A DNA stretch of 64,000 bases from HGM04593 sp045636125 (GCA_045636125.1 JAZTWX010000016.1:1-64000); one strand, 5' to 3'; counted from the first letter of the stretch, positions 42,566 through 52,722 are shown. Numbers and translations: made by a program. The notes: a model not told the origin generated them from the sequence alone.

Positions 42566-45500
42566 ATGGTAAACAACAAAAATGTGAACGGATTGTTGGG
42601 ATATGATAATTCCCGACACAAGAAGATTAAGGACTCTTTGTACAAGAGTTTCGACGAGAGTTATTCGCCAATGCTCTCCAACGACGAGCGTGAGAAGATG
42701 TTGGGCGAAATGAATGACCTGAAGGCTTCGCTTTCGGGCGAGATTGAGAATGTGATGGCGCCCTTGTCGTTGAGTGACGAGGAGCGCGAGAGGGAGTATC
42801 GTGCTGCGGCGCGCGACTTTCTTGTGCCCGAGGACAATGAGCTGCGTCGCCGCAGGCAGTGGGTTCTTTCACCCCGCACCACAAGTGAGCTTGCGGGCAG
42901 CGTGTACGACAACTCGGTAAAGGGTATTTGGGGCGAAGAGCGTGCTGCCGCCGAGGCCGATGCTGCTGAGCAGTACAGGAAATATGCCACTGTGCCCGGC
43001 GCCAACCCTTTTACGGCGCTTGGAGCAATGCATAACGCTAGCGACGCGCAAAAGGTTATCGGTCGCACAATGCAGCGCGCGGCAGGCAATGGGGTAGACA
43101 GCCTCACAACGGCCTATGCCAATTATGCGCGCATCTCCCCCGCCGATTATAACAAACACGCAGTGGAGCCCCGTCTAAGGGAGATGATGATGGGTGAGTA
43201 CATTGCCGAGGCTACCCCCAAAAGCAGCGCCGAATATATTGCGCGCAGCGCGTGGGACAACTCGCTCACGGGCAAGATGTCGTCGCTCGCCATGCAGGGT
43301 TACTCGCAAAGCGGCACGCACGACAAGATTAACCGTGCCGGCCTTGAGGCCTACAATGCGGGTCGTCTCGAAAATCTTGCAGCGGGTATAGGCTCGCTCT
43401 TGGTTGATGCTCCTGCTTTTGCAGGGCTTGGTGCCGGGGCGTCGAGTGCGGTGAAATTCGCAACCCCAAAGGTTACAAAGGGGCTTTCACGCGTGTTGCT
43501 TGCGAAGTATGCACCCAAAGGTATGACAGCGGGCCAGGCCGAAAAACTTGTGGAAAAGGCCTTTGTAAGTAATTTGAGCGGCAAGATAGCGCAGAGCTCG
43601 GCAGCGCAGGGATTGACTTTGGGTGGCTACGATGCTGCAAACTCTGTTACCGAAGACCTTTTGTATAACGACGGCATCGACATTGGCAAGGCAGTGGACA
43701 GCTTTGCCCACGGAGCGGCAACGGGTGCATTGCTCGGTGTTGTGGGAACGCCTTTGAAGGAGGCTGCCCGCGGCCTTACGGGTGGCAGGAAACTTGCTGC
43801 CGGCGCGGGTATCCTGAGTGCCGAGTCGGGAGTATTTACTATGGGTACAGAATTTGAAAAGGCTCGCGCAGGTGTGGAGATTGCACCGCTCGATATCCTG
43901 TACGATTTTGGCGAGAGTGCCGCAACGCTTGCTGCTATGAGGCTTTCTCATTGGAGGCCCAAAAACAGCAACAAGAAACTCGATGTAACAGGGCGTTTGA
44001 GGAGAGAATTGCAATTCACTGCGCCCGAACGTGCCGAAATAAGAAACGCAGGCCTTAACCCCACTGAATTTATAAAGAGCATTGAAAATTCACTTAATGG
44101 CGAGGGTGGTAACGCCCACGTGAAGCGCGCTATAAACCATTATGTGAAGCTGGTGGGCGACGACAGACTCTCGCTTGCAACGCGTGCAAAATTGCTCTAT
44201 CTTTTTGAGGATAAAATTCCGGCAGCTTCGCCTGCAGCTGTGGAGTACAAGGTAAACCGCTCAGCTAATGGAATGAGCGATGTTACCCTCTACGACAAGC
44301 ACGGCAATCGCATAATGACCAGCCTGTTCTCCAACGCCGACGACCTCAACGACTACATATCGCGTGAGAGAGGAACGTGGCGCCGCAACCGCATTGCCGG
44401 GCTCGAGGAGACTCTTCTGGGCAAGCACGACAGTGAGAGCTTCTATCGTCAGATGGGGCAGATATCGCGTACAACGGGCATTGGCGTGGATAAACTTGCC
44501 CGTATGCTCTACAAACAGGCCAACAATATGCCGTTGAAGGTTGACGAAAAGATTGTTCTCGACGCAGTGAACCGCCACACAACTTATGGCGACAAGAATG
44601 TGGGTATAATGCTGCACGATATCCGTCGTGGGGTGGAAAACCGTTTCGGCCTCCCCGAGGGTGCGCTGCTTTCGGCCATTGAGCGCGGTTCAAACGATTG
44701 CACCACAAGAGAGAACAGGGCGCTCGACCAGTATGTCGATATTATGCAGCAGGAGGTTGATGCAATAAAGAATGGAACAAACGAAGCGCGCCGCAGGAAA
44801 ATTCAGGAACGTAGCGCCCGTTACCCTTATTACGAGGAGTGGAGCAACAGCGATATTAAAGCCGACGAGGCGAAAGCCTATAGTAACCTTTTTGCGCAGC
44901 GCAGTGACGCGCCTCTGCTCGAAAGCGGGCACATTGCAGTGCCGCAGGAGTGGTCGCAGCCCTATGCCTGGAGCTATCTTGGTCGCAAGAACAGCGTTGC
45001 CGATATGGAACGTTACCGCCGATACGCCGACAAAATGGCCCGACGCTTGGGTTTCAACGTGAATTTCATACACGATGAGCGTGAACTGCCCCTCACCGCC
45101 AACAGTGGCGAATATAACAAGATGCTGAAGTCGCAAGGATGGGTAGACGGTTCCACCGGTGAGGTGTATGTGAACCTCCCGAACGTGTCTAATATGGTAG
45201 ACCTTGAAAGAACAATGCTGCACGAGGTTGTGGGACACGGTGGCCTTTCGAAACTCTTTGGCGAGTATCTGTACGACTTTTACGACGATGTCTATTCAAA
45301 AGCCGACAACGAACTTCGTGGCCGCATACACGCTGTGAAGCGAATGAACAAGCTCACCAGTAGCTACGATGCCATTGAGGAGTACCTTGCTATGATTGCC
45401 GAAAAGAGCCACCCCACAACGGGCGAACGCAATTTGCTCAACCGCTTCAAGGGTTACATCGGTAATCTGTTGCAGCGCAATAACATTCTCACAGGCAAGA

Positions 45501-47932
45501 ATTCAACCGTTTCAAAAGCCGACCTTGAAGCGCTTATGAACCGCCACTACGCTGCTATGCTCAACCGCACTGCGCCCGACAGCTACCGCAGCGAGGTGTT
45601 TGGAGCCTTCCCCTCGGCCACACGCGGCGGCAACTATTACGATGCCGAAAACTATTACGACTACCTGCAGCAAAAGTATGGCGGCGAGAATGCTTTGCGT
45701 GACACACCCCGTTTCCTTATGAAAGACCGCAGGGAGCGTATGGTAAACGCTCGTGGCGACCACGAAAGGAGAAAGAACAGGAACACCTACCGTTTTATTG
45801 GCGAAAAGGGTGCCTACAATATGTCGAAAGCAGGCGGTGGCGACAGCTATGATAAACTGGCCCTTGCAAAAGAAATGGAGACGCTGAAATATGGTGCCAA
45901 CAGCATTTGGGAAAAGACCGGCTGGGAAAAAGGTGCCGACGGCGAGTGGCGTTTTGAAATTCCGTACGACAAAATTCAGGTGAAGGATGGAATATACCAG
46001 AGTTTCAGCCGTGTGAACCCGGAGCGTGCAAGGCGTTACAAAGAACTTGTTTCCACCAATATCTGGAAATTGTCGGTCGATGATATAAAGGAACTTGCTG
46101 CATTGCAGAAAGAGAGCGACCTCTACACGCGCAATCTTAAATTAAAGGATGTTGTAACCGACAGGGCTCTCTTTTCGGCTTATCCCGAACTGAAAAATAT
46201 CCCTGTGAAATATGTTATCGACATTAACGAAAAGAGTTATTACGATGCAAAAAGCCAGACACTCTTTATAGATAAACAGGCTTCTGCCTCGCCCGAAAAT
46301 ATGCGCGGTGAAATTGTGAAGTCCCTGCAGCAGATGATACAGCATTATGAGGGATTCTCGCGTGCAATATCCCTTTACAAGGCCGACACCGAAAATCGTT
46401 TCGCCGAGGAATATAACCTGGCGATGAAGGAGATTGAGGCAATTGCGCAACTGAAGAAAAAGGAACGTAATCCCTTGTTGCGCGAGGCTCTTGTCTCTGA
46501 GTTTAGGAAAAAGTACAATACCACTCCCGATGATTTCCACCAAGCCTATCCCTCGCTCAATGAATATATAGTGGGGCGCATATACAACGGTAAAAATACT
46601 CTTGCCGGCAATATGGAACTCAATAACGTGCTGAAGCGCTCGAAATTGACACCCGAAATACGTGCCGCTTTCCCCGGCTCTCTCACAGCTGGGTTCGACA
46701 ACGAGAATGTTGTGCCGCTCAAGAGTGTAAAGGAACTTAAAAAGCACCTGCAGGGCCCGCTTGACATTATCTACAAAAATCTGGAGAAAATGTACCCCGA
46801 CAATGCCTTCGATAAAAATATTAAGGGCGTTGCACTTGGCAGCGAGCAGCAGAACCCCACGGGTAGCTACGAGGGCAGGCTTTACAATGAATGGCTCGAC
46901 CGCTCGAAGAAAGGCGATCCTGAACACGTGATAGAGGAGAACAAAGATGTGATTGATGAAGTAAACAAGGCAATAGAGATTGACAAAAACCGTGACGAGG
47001 ATGTAGAATATTACGACTACGACGAAGACCCCATAGAACTGGGCCGCCTCGACGAGAACAGCGTTGAAGATGAAAAATACTGGCGCAACTATTTCGAAAG
47101 CTATCTGAACGGCGAAGTGGATGTAAACGAAAAGGTTCCGCCACAGAGAGATATTCCCGTTGCAGAAGAAGATTTCAGAATAGAGCATCCTAATGTGAGA
47201 ATAAGACAGAGTGAGATTGAAAAGGTTCTTGATGAGTATAAGGATAACCCGGATGTTCAGGCGGTGCTCCATATTATGGGGGAGGCTCGCAGCGAAGATG
47301 GTGCGATTGATTTAGAAAAACTCAAACAGACCGAAAACCTGGACGATGTTTTCAAACGTTTCTTCGACAGCGGCTTTATGGGACGAATGGTCGAGGCTGA
47401 ACATAATGAGATGAGAAAACACTATCCTTTGAGTATCTTCAATGGCCGTATGAATGCCCAGCAGTATGAAAAGAAAATCAAGGAGCTTATGGCAGAAAAT
47501 GATATAAATCCCGATGACCTTTCAACTCAACTTCCCGGTCGTATGGAAAGGTTCAGAAAGGCATTGAGCGATTTTCACGCAAGGGAGAGCCGCAGATCGG
47601 ATATGAACTACGATGCCTACACCGTGGATGCCGACTGGCTCGGACACTCTTACGATGGCAAGAACAGCGCCGTGGACGAGAAATATTGGTCGACACTTTA
47701 TGTTCCTATTGGTGAGTGGGAAAAGAACTTTGAAACCCTTCTTCTGGAGTATGAAAAGAATAAGAAGAACAATAAGGCGTGGCAAAAGTTGCAGGAGATA
47801 CTCGACGAGGACGGCGAAGTTGATGCCGACAAGATAGACGACTCTCCCGAGTGGGATATATTCGACGAACACGTTGAAAACGATCCCTTTATGAAGCGTC
47901 TTACCGAAGAACTTAAAAAGAAGAAAAAGTAG
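42566..47932 (+). CDS. Giant internal virion protein with a zincin motif (polyvalent-type)
   Basis: At 1788 residues this is the largest gene of the window. The first 500 residues are Ala/Gly-rich, with hydrophobic stretches (LENLAAGIGSLLVDAPAFAG, SFAHGAATGALLGVVGTPL). A zinc-peptidase motif HEVVGHGGL lies at residues 886-894, and a downstream Glu in EEYLAMIAE near residue 937 could be the third ligand. The C-terminal 600 residues are charged, with repeated Asp/Glu-Tyr segments. Podovirus ejection proteins and polyvalent phage proteins combine such parts: a membrane-active region and peptidases that act after entry. A muralytic domain is not visible. Confidence 0.72.
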   Translation: MVNNKNVNGLLGYDNSRHKKIKDSLYKSFDESYSPMLSNDEREKMLGEMNDLKASLSGEIENVMAPLSLSDEEREREYRAAARDFLVPEDNELRRRRQWVLSPRTTSELAGSVYDNSVKGIWGEERAAAEADAAEQYRKYATVPGANPFTALGAMHNASDAQKVIGRTMQRAAGNGVDSLTTAYANYARISPADYNKHAVEPRLREMMMGEYIAEATPKSSAEYIARSAWDNSLTGKMSSLAMQGYSQSGTHDKINRAGLEAYNAGRLENLAAGIGSLLVDAPAFAGLGAGASSAVKFATPKVTKGLSRVLLAKYAPKGMTAGQAEKLVEKAFVSNLSGKIAQSSAAQGLTLGGYDAANSVTEDLLYNDGIDIGKAVDSFAHGAATGALLGVVGTPLKEAARGLTGGRKLAAGAGILSAESGVFTMGTEFEKARAGVEIAPLDILYDFGESAATLAAMRLSHWRPKNSNKKLDVTGRLRRELQFTAPERAEIRNAGLNPTEFIKSIENSLNGEGGNAHVKRAINHYVKLVGDDRLSLATRAKLLYLFEDKIPAASPAAVEYKVNRSANGMSDVTLYDKHGNRIMTSLFSNADDLNDYISRERGTWRRNRIAGLEETLLGKHDSESFYRQMGQISRTTGIGVDKLARMLYKQANNMPLKVDEKIVLDAVNRHTTYGDKNVGIMLHDIRRGVENRFGLPEGALLSAIERGSNDCTTRENRALDQYVDIMQQEVDAIKNGTNEARRRKIQERSARYPYYEEWSNSDIKADEAKAYSNLFAQRSDAPLLESGHIAVPQEWSQPYAWSYLGRKNSVADMERYRRYADKMARRLGFNVNFIHDERELPLTANSGEYNKMLKSQGWVDGSTGEVYVNLPNVSNMVDLERTMLHEVVGHGGLSKLFGEYLYDFYDDVYSKADNELRGRIHAVKRMNKLTSSYDAIEEYLAMIAEKSHPTTGERNLLNRFKGYIGNLLQRNNILTGKNSTVSKADLEALMNRHYAAMLNRTAPDSYRSEVFGAFPSATRGGNYYDAENYYDYLQQKYGGENALRDTPRFLMKDRRERMVNARGDHERRKNRNTYRFIGEKGAYNMSKAGGGDSYDKLALAKEMETLKYGANSIWEKTGWEKGADGEWRFEIPYDKIQVKDGIYQSFSRVNPERARRYKELVSTNIWKLSVDDIKELAALQKESDLYTRNLKLKDVVTDRALFSAYPELKNIPVKYVIDINEKSYYDAKSQTLFIDKQASASPENMRGEIVKSLQQMIQHYEGFSRAISLYKADTENRFAEEYNLAMKEIEAIAQLKKKERNPLLREALVSEFRKKYNTTPDDFHQAYPSLNEYIVGRIYNGKNTLAGNMELNNVLKRSKLTPEIRAAFPGSLTAGFDNENVVPLKSVKELKKHLQGPLDIIYKNLEKMYPDNAFDKNIKGVALGSEQQNPTGSYEGRLYNEWLDRSKKGDPEHVIEENKDVIDEVNKAIEIDKNRDEDVEYYDYDEDPIELGRLDENSVEDEKYWRNYFESYLNGEVDVNEKVPPQRDIPVAEEDFRIEHPNVRIRQSEIEKVLDEYKDNPDVQAVLHIMGEARSEDGAIDLEKLKQTENLDDVFKRFFDSGFMGRMVEAEHNEMRKHYPLSIFNGRMNAQQYEKKIKELMAENDINPDDLSTQLPGRMERFRKALSDFHARESRRSDMNYDAYTVDADWLGHSYDGKNSAVDEKYWSTLYVPIGEWEKNFETLLLEYEKNKKNNKAWQKLQEILDEDGEVDADKIDDSPEWDIFDEHVENDPFMKRLTEELKKKKK

Positions 47933-47962
47933 ACCGAAACAGAAGCAAAATAATAGTTCGTT

Positions 47963-49930
47963 ATGAATAAATTCCTTAATAGAAAGGTACGCCCCCAATC
48001 ATCGGTGCGCAGTGGAGTAACTGCGCCCGAGGGGGGCGCTGCCCTTGATTTTCTTGCCGAGTGCGCTGCCTGCTGGAACGCCCTCGAAGAGGCTCGCCGC
48101 AAGATGCGGCGCAGCCTTCTCTATGCATACGGCGACCAGTGGGGAGACTATGTTCTCGACCCCGACACGCAAACGTATATAACCGAGGGCGAGCTCATAA
48201 AAAAGAACGGCAAGGTGCCTTTGAAGAATAATATGATATCTCCCATATTGAGCAATATCGACGGACAGTTGCGTCAGAATCTCTTGCGCCCGGTGTGCGT
48301 CGCACGCGACCAGAGCGAGAGCCGCGTGGGGGAAATGATGTCAATAGCCATTGAGTATGTACACGATATAAATGAGATGGAGGAGGTTGATTCCGACTCT
48401 ATGCGTATGCTGCTTAACGGTGGGATGCTCGCGCAAAGAGTGGAGTATGGAGTGAACCCTGCAAAGGGGCAAAAGGATGTGTGGGTATATGGAGTAAATC
48501 CCTCGCGTCTTTTCTTCAACACCAACCTCGAGGATGTACGTATGTGGGACATAAACTGTGTGGGCGAGCTTTTTGATATGCCGCTTGAACAGGTACTTGC
48601 CCATTTTGGCCACACTCCCGCAAGCAAGGAACGCATTAAAAACCTTTATGCCGATGTTGCTGCAAACTCCTTTGTCTCGAACAATGCAATGCAGGGCGAC
48701 GAGAACTCGTCGATAACCTTTTATGCTCCCTCGCGCAGCGACCTTTGCCGCGTTATTCTGGGGTGGAAACTGGAGTCGCGCGACGCCTATTTGTGGAACG
48801 ACAATATGAAAGGAACGTGGGGCTATCTGCCTTTTGACGATGAATCAAAAAAAGCGCTCGAGGCCGAAAATGCGCGACGCATAAAAGAGGCTGCGGCGCA
48901 GGGCATTGAAGAGGAAGATGTCCTGCTTGTTGAATACTCCTTTGCCACGGAACGCTACTGGTATTACCGCTATATGACACCCACGGGCGATGTCCTGCAA
49001 GAGGGCCGCAGCCCCTATTGGCACGGTGAACACAATTATGTCCTTCACCTTTATCCTCTTGTGCAAGGTAAACTGGGTAATTTTGTGGAGCAGTTCATCG
49101 ACCAGCAGCGAGCCATAAACCGCACCGCCACGCTCATCGACTTTATACGCGGTACATCGTCGAAGGGTGTGCTTGTGGTGGACGATGAGGCTTTTGAGAG
49201 TATGACACGCGAGGAGGTGATAGATGAATATGTGCGTTACAACGGCGTGCTTTTCGTGAAATTGAAACCGGGACAGAGCATCGATGGAGTGGTGCGCCAG
49301 TATAACAGCGGTGCCTCGGTGGCAGGCGATTTTGAGCTGCTTAACCTGCAGTTGCGTCTCATAAACGAAATATCGGGCGTGAACAGCGCGATGCAGGGAC
49401 AATCTCCCCGTGCAGGTACTCCTGCAAGCCTCTATGCGCAACAGGTGCACAATTCCTCGCTCAACCTCAAAGGCCTTTTCGACAGTTTTCGTACCTTCCG
49501 CCGCAGGCGCGACATAAAGTTGATGAAAACAATTCAGCAGTATTACACCGACGTGCGTTACATCGATCTTGCGGGTAATGATTACAGTGTAGAGTCTAAA
49601 TGGTACAATCCCGACAAGGTGCAGAATGCCGAAATTGACCTTACCATTGCCGAAGGCTACAACACCCCGGCCTATCAGATGCTGGCAAATGACTTTCTTA
49701 TGGAACTTTTCCGTGCAAACGCAGTTGATGTGAAGACTATGCTCGAAAATAGTTCCTATCCCTTTGCCACCCGCATACTTGAAGCCATAAAACGCAACGA
49801 GGAACAGATGCAGCAAGGTGCACCGATGAGCGGAATTCCGCCCGAGCTTTTTGTGCAGTTGCAGCAGGGTGTGCAGCCACAGGGTGTGCAAGAGGCTGTG
49901 GAGTTGCCGCCCGACGTGCAAATGCAGTAA
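47963..49930 (+). CDS. Phage portal protein (P22 gp1-like)
   Basis: The portal is the ring through which DNA enters and leaves the head. The 655-residue protein has P22-type features: YGDQWGDYVLDP near residue 55, NNMISPILSNIDGQLRQN, ARDQSESRVGEMMS, and VNPSRLFFNTNLEDVR-like strands. After residue 430 come wing and stem helices (NEISGVNSAMQGQSPRAGTP). The C-terminal 40 residues are Gln-, Pro- and Val-rich, like a barrel end. The gene stands 28 kb from the terminase gene. Confidence 0.9.
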   Translation: MNKFLNRKVRPQSSVRSGVTAPEGGAALDFLAECAACWNALEEARRKMRRSLLYAYGDQWGDYVLDPDTQTYITEGELIKKNGKVPLKNNMISPILSNIDGQLRQNLLRPVCVARDQSESRVGEMMSIAIEYVHDINEMEEVDSDSMRMLLNGGMLAQRVEYGVNPAKGQKDVWVYGVNPSRLFFNTNLEDVRMWDINCVGELFDMPLEQVLAHFGHTPASKERIKNLYADVAANSFVSNNAMQGDENSSITFYAPSRSDLCRVILGWKLESRDAYLWNDNMKGTWGYLPFDDESKKALEAENARRIKEAAAQGIEEEDVLLVEYSFATERYWYYRYMTPTGDVLQEGRSPYWHGEHNYVLHLYPLVQGKLGNFVEQFIDQQRAINRTATLIDFIRGTSSKGVLVVDDEAFESMTREEVIDEYVRYNGVLFVKLKPGQSIDGVVRQYNSGASVAGDFELLNLQLRLINEISGVNSAMQGQSPRAGTPASLYAQQVHNSSLNLKGLFDSFRTFRRRRDIKLMKTIQQYYTDVRYIDLAGNDYSVESKWYNPDKVQNAEIDLTIAEGYNTPAYQMLANDFLMELFRANAVDVKTMLENSSYPFATRILEAIKRNEEQMQQGAPMSGIPPELFVQLQQGVQPQGVQEAVELPPDVQMQ

Positions 49931-50011
49931 AGCGTGGGCTGCTAAATTGTGAAAAGGGTGTATAGGGTAAATTTTTCAAGGAAATTTAATAAGGTTTTTA
50001 ACTAATTATAG

Positions 50012-50019
50012 TATCTTCG
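50012..50019 (+). promoter_or_regulatory. -7 box of the small lipoprotein gene
   Basis: TATCTTCG, the same box as upstream of queA, 52 bases before the start at 50071. The -33 region (T-run at 49995-49999) is not at a standard distance. Confidence 0.45.
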
Positions 50020-50070
50020 CGCTTTGTAACAGCAAGGCGTGAAATATTAATCAAAATTAAATAGATTCTT

Positions 50071-50490
50071 ATGAAAAAACTTTTTATCCTTTCGCTTGTA
50101 TCTGCAATGTTCGTTGCTGTTTTGACTACATCGTGCAGTATGCAGAGTATGACATTCAAGAACTTGGAGAAGAAGGGCTACATTGTGGGCCAGTTGACTC
50201 CCGCACAGCAGTTGGAGATTGCACCTCTTATGTCGTCGTTCCCTGCTCTTAACCTCACAGCCGAGGCTTATATCGCTTCTACATACACTATAACATATAT
50301 GTACGAGGCAACATCGGCCGACTGGGCTACATATGGCACAGCATTGAAAGAGGCTGGTTTTTCGGCTGCAGGCAACGGCTATTTGAAGGCCGACAAGAAT
50401 GCCGGAGTTTCTTATAGCGTATCGGCAAAAACCGCTGAACTCTCGAGCAAAACTTATCTCATTGTAACCTTTACAAGCAAGGCAATGTAA
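50071..50490 (+). CDS. Small lipoprotein of unknown function
   Basis: The 139-residue product starts MKKLFILSLVSAMFVAVLTT, then SC, with lipobox Cys22. The rest alternates strands and helices and includes YTITYMYEATSADWATYGTA. I do not recognise the family. Its own promoter and terminator (50513-50550) suggest a single-gene transcript between phage block 2 and ligA. Confidence 0.7.
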   Translation: MKKLFILSLVSAMFVAVLTTSCSMQSMTFKNLEKKGYIVGQLTPAQQLEIAPLMSSFPALNLTAEAYIASTYTITYMYEATSADWATYGTALKEAGFSAAGNGYLKADKNAGVSYSVSAKTAELSSKTYLIVTFTSKAM

Positions 50491-50512
50491 TAAGTGCTGT
50501 AAATGAATATCG

Positions 50513-50550
50513 AAGGCTGCTCTTTTAACGGAGCGGCCTTTGTGTTTTTT
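50513..50550 (+). terminator. Terminator after the small lipoprotein gene
   Basis: Arms AAGGCTGCTC and GAGCGGCCTT (one wobble) with an 8-base loop, followed by TGTGTTTTTT. Its T-run overlaps the -33 element of the ligA promoter. Confidence 0.75.
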
Positions 50551-50571
50551 ACTGAAAAATCAGTATCTTTG
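50539..50571 (+). promoter_or_regulatory. Bacteroidetes-type promoter of ligA
   Basis: TTTG at 50539-50542, 21 bases, then a perfect TATCTTTG at 50564-50571. The leader to ligA (50626) is about 50 bases. Confidence 0.65.
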
Positions 50572-50625
50572 CAATTCTCTGTAACGGAGAGATTTTGTGT
50601 AAACCCGAAATAACTTGAACATACA

Positions 50626-52635
50626 ATGAGTAACCAGGAACGTATATTGGAACTTCGCAAGCAACTGCACGAACATAATCACAATTATTATGTTCTTTCC
50701 TCTCCCACAATAAGTGACCAGGAATTTGATGCGCTCTTGCGCGAGTTGCAGGAACTCGAAGAGGCGCACCCCGAATTCTACGACCCTTCTTCGCCCACAC
50801 AGCGAGTGGGTAGCGACCTTACAAAAGGGTTCGTGCAGGTGGCTCACAAATACCCTATGCTCTCTCTCTCCAATACATATTCCAAAGCCGAGGTTGCCGA
50901 TTTCTACGACCGTGTGAAACGTGCCTTGAACGAGGATTTTGAAATATGTTGCGAACTTAAATTCGACGGCTCTTCAATTTCGCTCACATACAAGGACGGC
51001 AAGCTTGTGCAGGCCGTTACCCGTGGTGACGGCGAGAAAGGCGACGACGTTACCCGCAATGTAAAGACCATACGTTCGGTGCCTCTTGTCCTAAGCGGTG
51101 GCGACTATCCTGCCGAGTTTGAGATACGTGGCGAGGTTCTTATGCCTTGGGCTGTGTTCGACAGTCTCAATGCAGCGCGCGAACGCACGGGTGAGCCGCT
51201 TTTTGCCAACCCGCGCAACGCAGCTTCGGGTACGTTGAAATTGCAGACACCGGCCGAGGTGGCTTCGCGTAATCTCGATGCTTATCTCTATTATATGTTG
51301 GGCGAGAATCTCCCAGCCGAAGGTCATTATGAAAATCTTGTAAAGGCGCGCGAGTGGGGCTTCAAAATATCGGATACCACACGCAAATGTAAAACGCTCG
51401 AAGAGGTTTTTGCATTTATCGACCACTTTGATGTTGCCCGCAAGGAACTTCCTGTGGCAACCGATGGCATTGTGCTCAAAGTTAACTCCCTGCGCCAGCA
51501 AAAGAACTTGGGCTACACCGCAAAATCGCCCCGTTGGGCAATCGCATACAAGTTCCAGGCCGAGCGCGCGCTTACCCGTCTCAACGAGGTAACCTATCAG
51601 GTGGGCCGCACGGGAGTGGTAACCCCTGTTGCCAACCTCGACCCGGTTCAGTTGTCGGGAACAGTGGTTAAACGTGCCTCGTTGCACAACGCCGACATTA
51701 TAGAAAAGTTCGACCTTCACATAGGTGATATGGTCTACATTGAAAAGGGTGGTGAAATTATCCCCAAAATAACAGGGGTTGATGTTGATGCCCGTTTTAT
51801 GCTTGGCGAAAAGGTGCGCTTCGTTACCAAATGCCCCGTTTGTGGCACCCCTCTTGTGCGTGCCGATGGCGAAGCTGCACACTATTGTCCCAACCGCGAG
51901 GGTTGCGCTCCGCAAATGCGTGCACGCATAGACCATTTTGTGTCGCGCGAAGCAATGAACATTGAATGTATAGGCCCCGAAACAGTGGAGCTTCTCTTCA
52001 ATTACGGCCTTATAAAAGATATTACAAGCCTCTACACCCTGCAGCCCGAAGACCTCTTCCTCCTCCCGCGCATAGGTGCAAAATCGGCCGATAATATGAT
52101 ACAGGCAATAAAAGAGTCGCAGAACGTGCCTTTTGAGCGTGTGCTCTTTGCTTTGGGAATACGTTATGTTGGTGCAACCGTTGCAAAGCGTCTGGCACGT
52201 GCGTTCAACAATATTGACGCCCTTATGGCTGCATCGCTGCAGGAACTTATGGCGGTAGACGAAATCGGTGAGCGAATAGCCTCGGCTGTAAGGCAATTCT
52301 TCGACACTCCTGCCAACGTGGAAACCGTGGAAAAACTGCGCGCTGCAGGGCTTAAAATGGAAATTGAGGAGGAGGTGCTGCAAAGCCGCACAACCATACT
52401 CGCAGGCAAGAGCATTGTGATAAGCGGAGTGTTTGTTCACCATTCGCGCGACGAGTACAAGGAAATGATTGAGCAGAATGGTGGAAAAAGTGTCGGAAGT
52501 GTGAGTAAATCAACATCTTTCATACTCGCAGGCGATAATATGGGCCCGAGTAAGCTCGAGAAGGCTAACAAACTGAATATTAGTATTATAAGTGAAGATG
52601 AGTTCTTGCAGATGTTGCAGGACGGCGCAAAGTGA
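50626..52635 (+). CDS. ligA: NAD-dependent DNA ligase LigA
   Basis: LigA seals nicks in DNA using NAD. The adenylated lysine is Lys112 in ELKFDGSS (KxDG). The 669-residue protein has the usual order: Ia domain, nucleotidyltransferase, OB fold, zinc finger with four cysteines (CPVCGTP and, later, HYCPNREGC), helix-hairpin-helix repeats, and a C-terminal BRCT domain. Length is normal. The following dapA has its own candidate promoter box. Confidence 0.97.
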   Translation: MSNQERILELRKQLHEHNHNYYVLSSPTISDQEFDALLRELQELEEAHPEFYDPSSPTQRVGSDLTKGFVQVAHKYPMLSLSNTYSKAEVADFYDRVKRALNEDFEICCELKFDGSSISLTYKDGKLVQAVTRGDGEKGDDVTRNVKTIRSVPLVLSGGDYPAEFEIRGEVLMPWAVFDSLNAARERTGEPLFANPRNAASGTLKLQTPAEVASRNLDAYLYYMLGENLPAEGHYENLVKAREWGFKISDTTRKCKTLEEVFAFIDHFDVARKELPVATDGIVLKVNSLRQQKNLGYTAKSPRWAIAYKFQAERALTRLNEVTYQVGRTGVVTPVANLDPVQLSGTVVKRASLHNADIIEKFDLHIGDMVYIEKGGEIIPKITGVDVDARFMLGEKVRFVTKCPVCGTPLVRADGEAAHYCPNREGCAPQMRARIDHFVSREAMNIECIGPETVELLFNYGLIKDITSLYTLQPEDLFLLPRIGAKSADNMIQAIKESQNVPFERVLFALGIRYVGATVAKRLARAFNNIDALMAASLQELMAVDEIGERIASAVRQFFDTPANVETVEKLRAAGLKMEIEEEVLQSRTTILAGKSIVISGVFVHHSRDEYKEMIEQNGGKSVGSVSKSTSFILAGDNMGPSKLEKANKLNISIISEDEFLQMLQDGAK

Positions 52636-52689
52636 AAGAAAAAGCGAAAGAATTGTAAAAAAAAATAATGTAGTTGGCATTTTTTAATG

Positions 52690-52697
52690 TAAATTTG
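52690..52697 (+). promoter_or_regulatory. Possible -7 box of dapA
   Basis: TAAATTTG matches TAnnTTTG, 26 bases before the start at 52723. No good -33 element is seen. Confidence 0.35.
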
Positions 52698-52722
52698 TCA
52701 CCGAAAAAGAATATTGTAGTAT

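Noticed and set aside
46142..47272. Minus-strand open frame of 376 codons within the giant virion gene
   Set aside because: Antisense shadow; hydrophobic runs come from reading Glu/Lys/Asp codons backwards.
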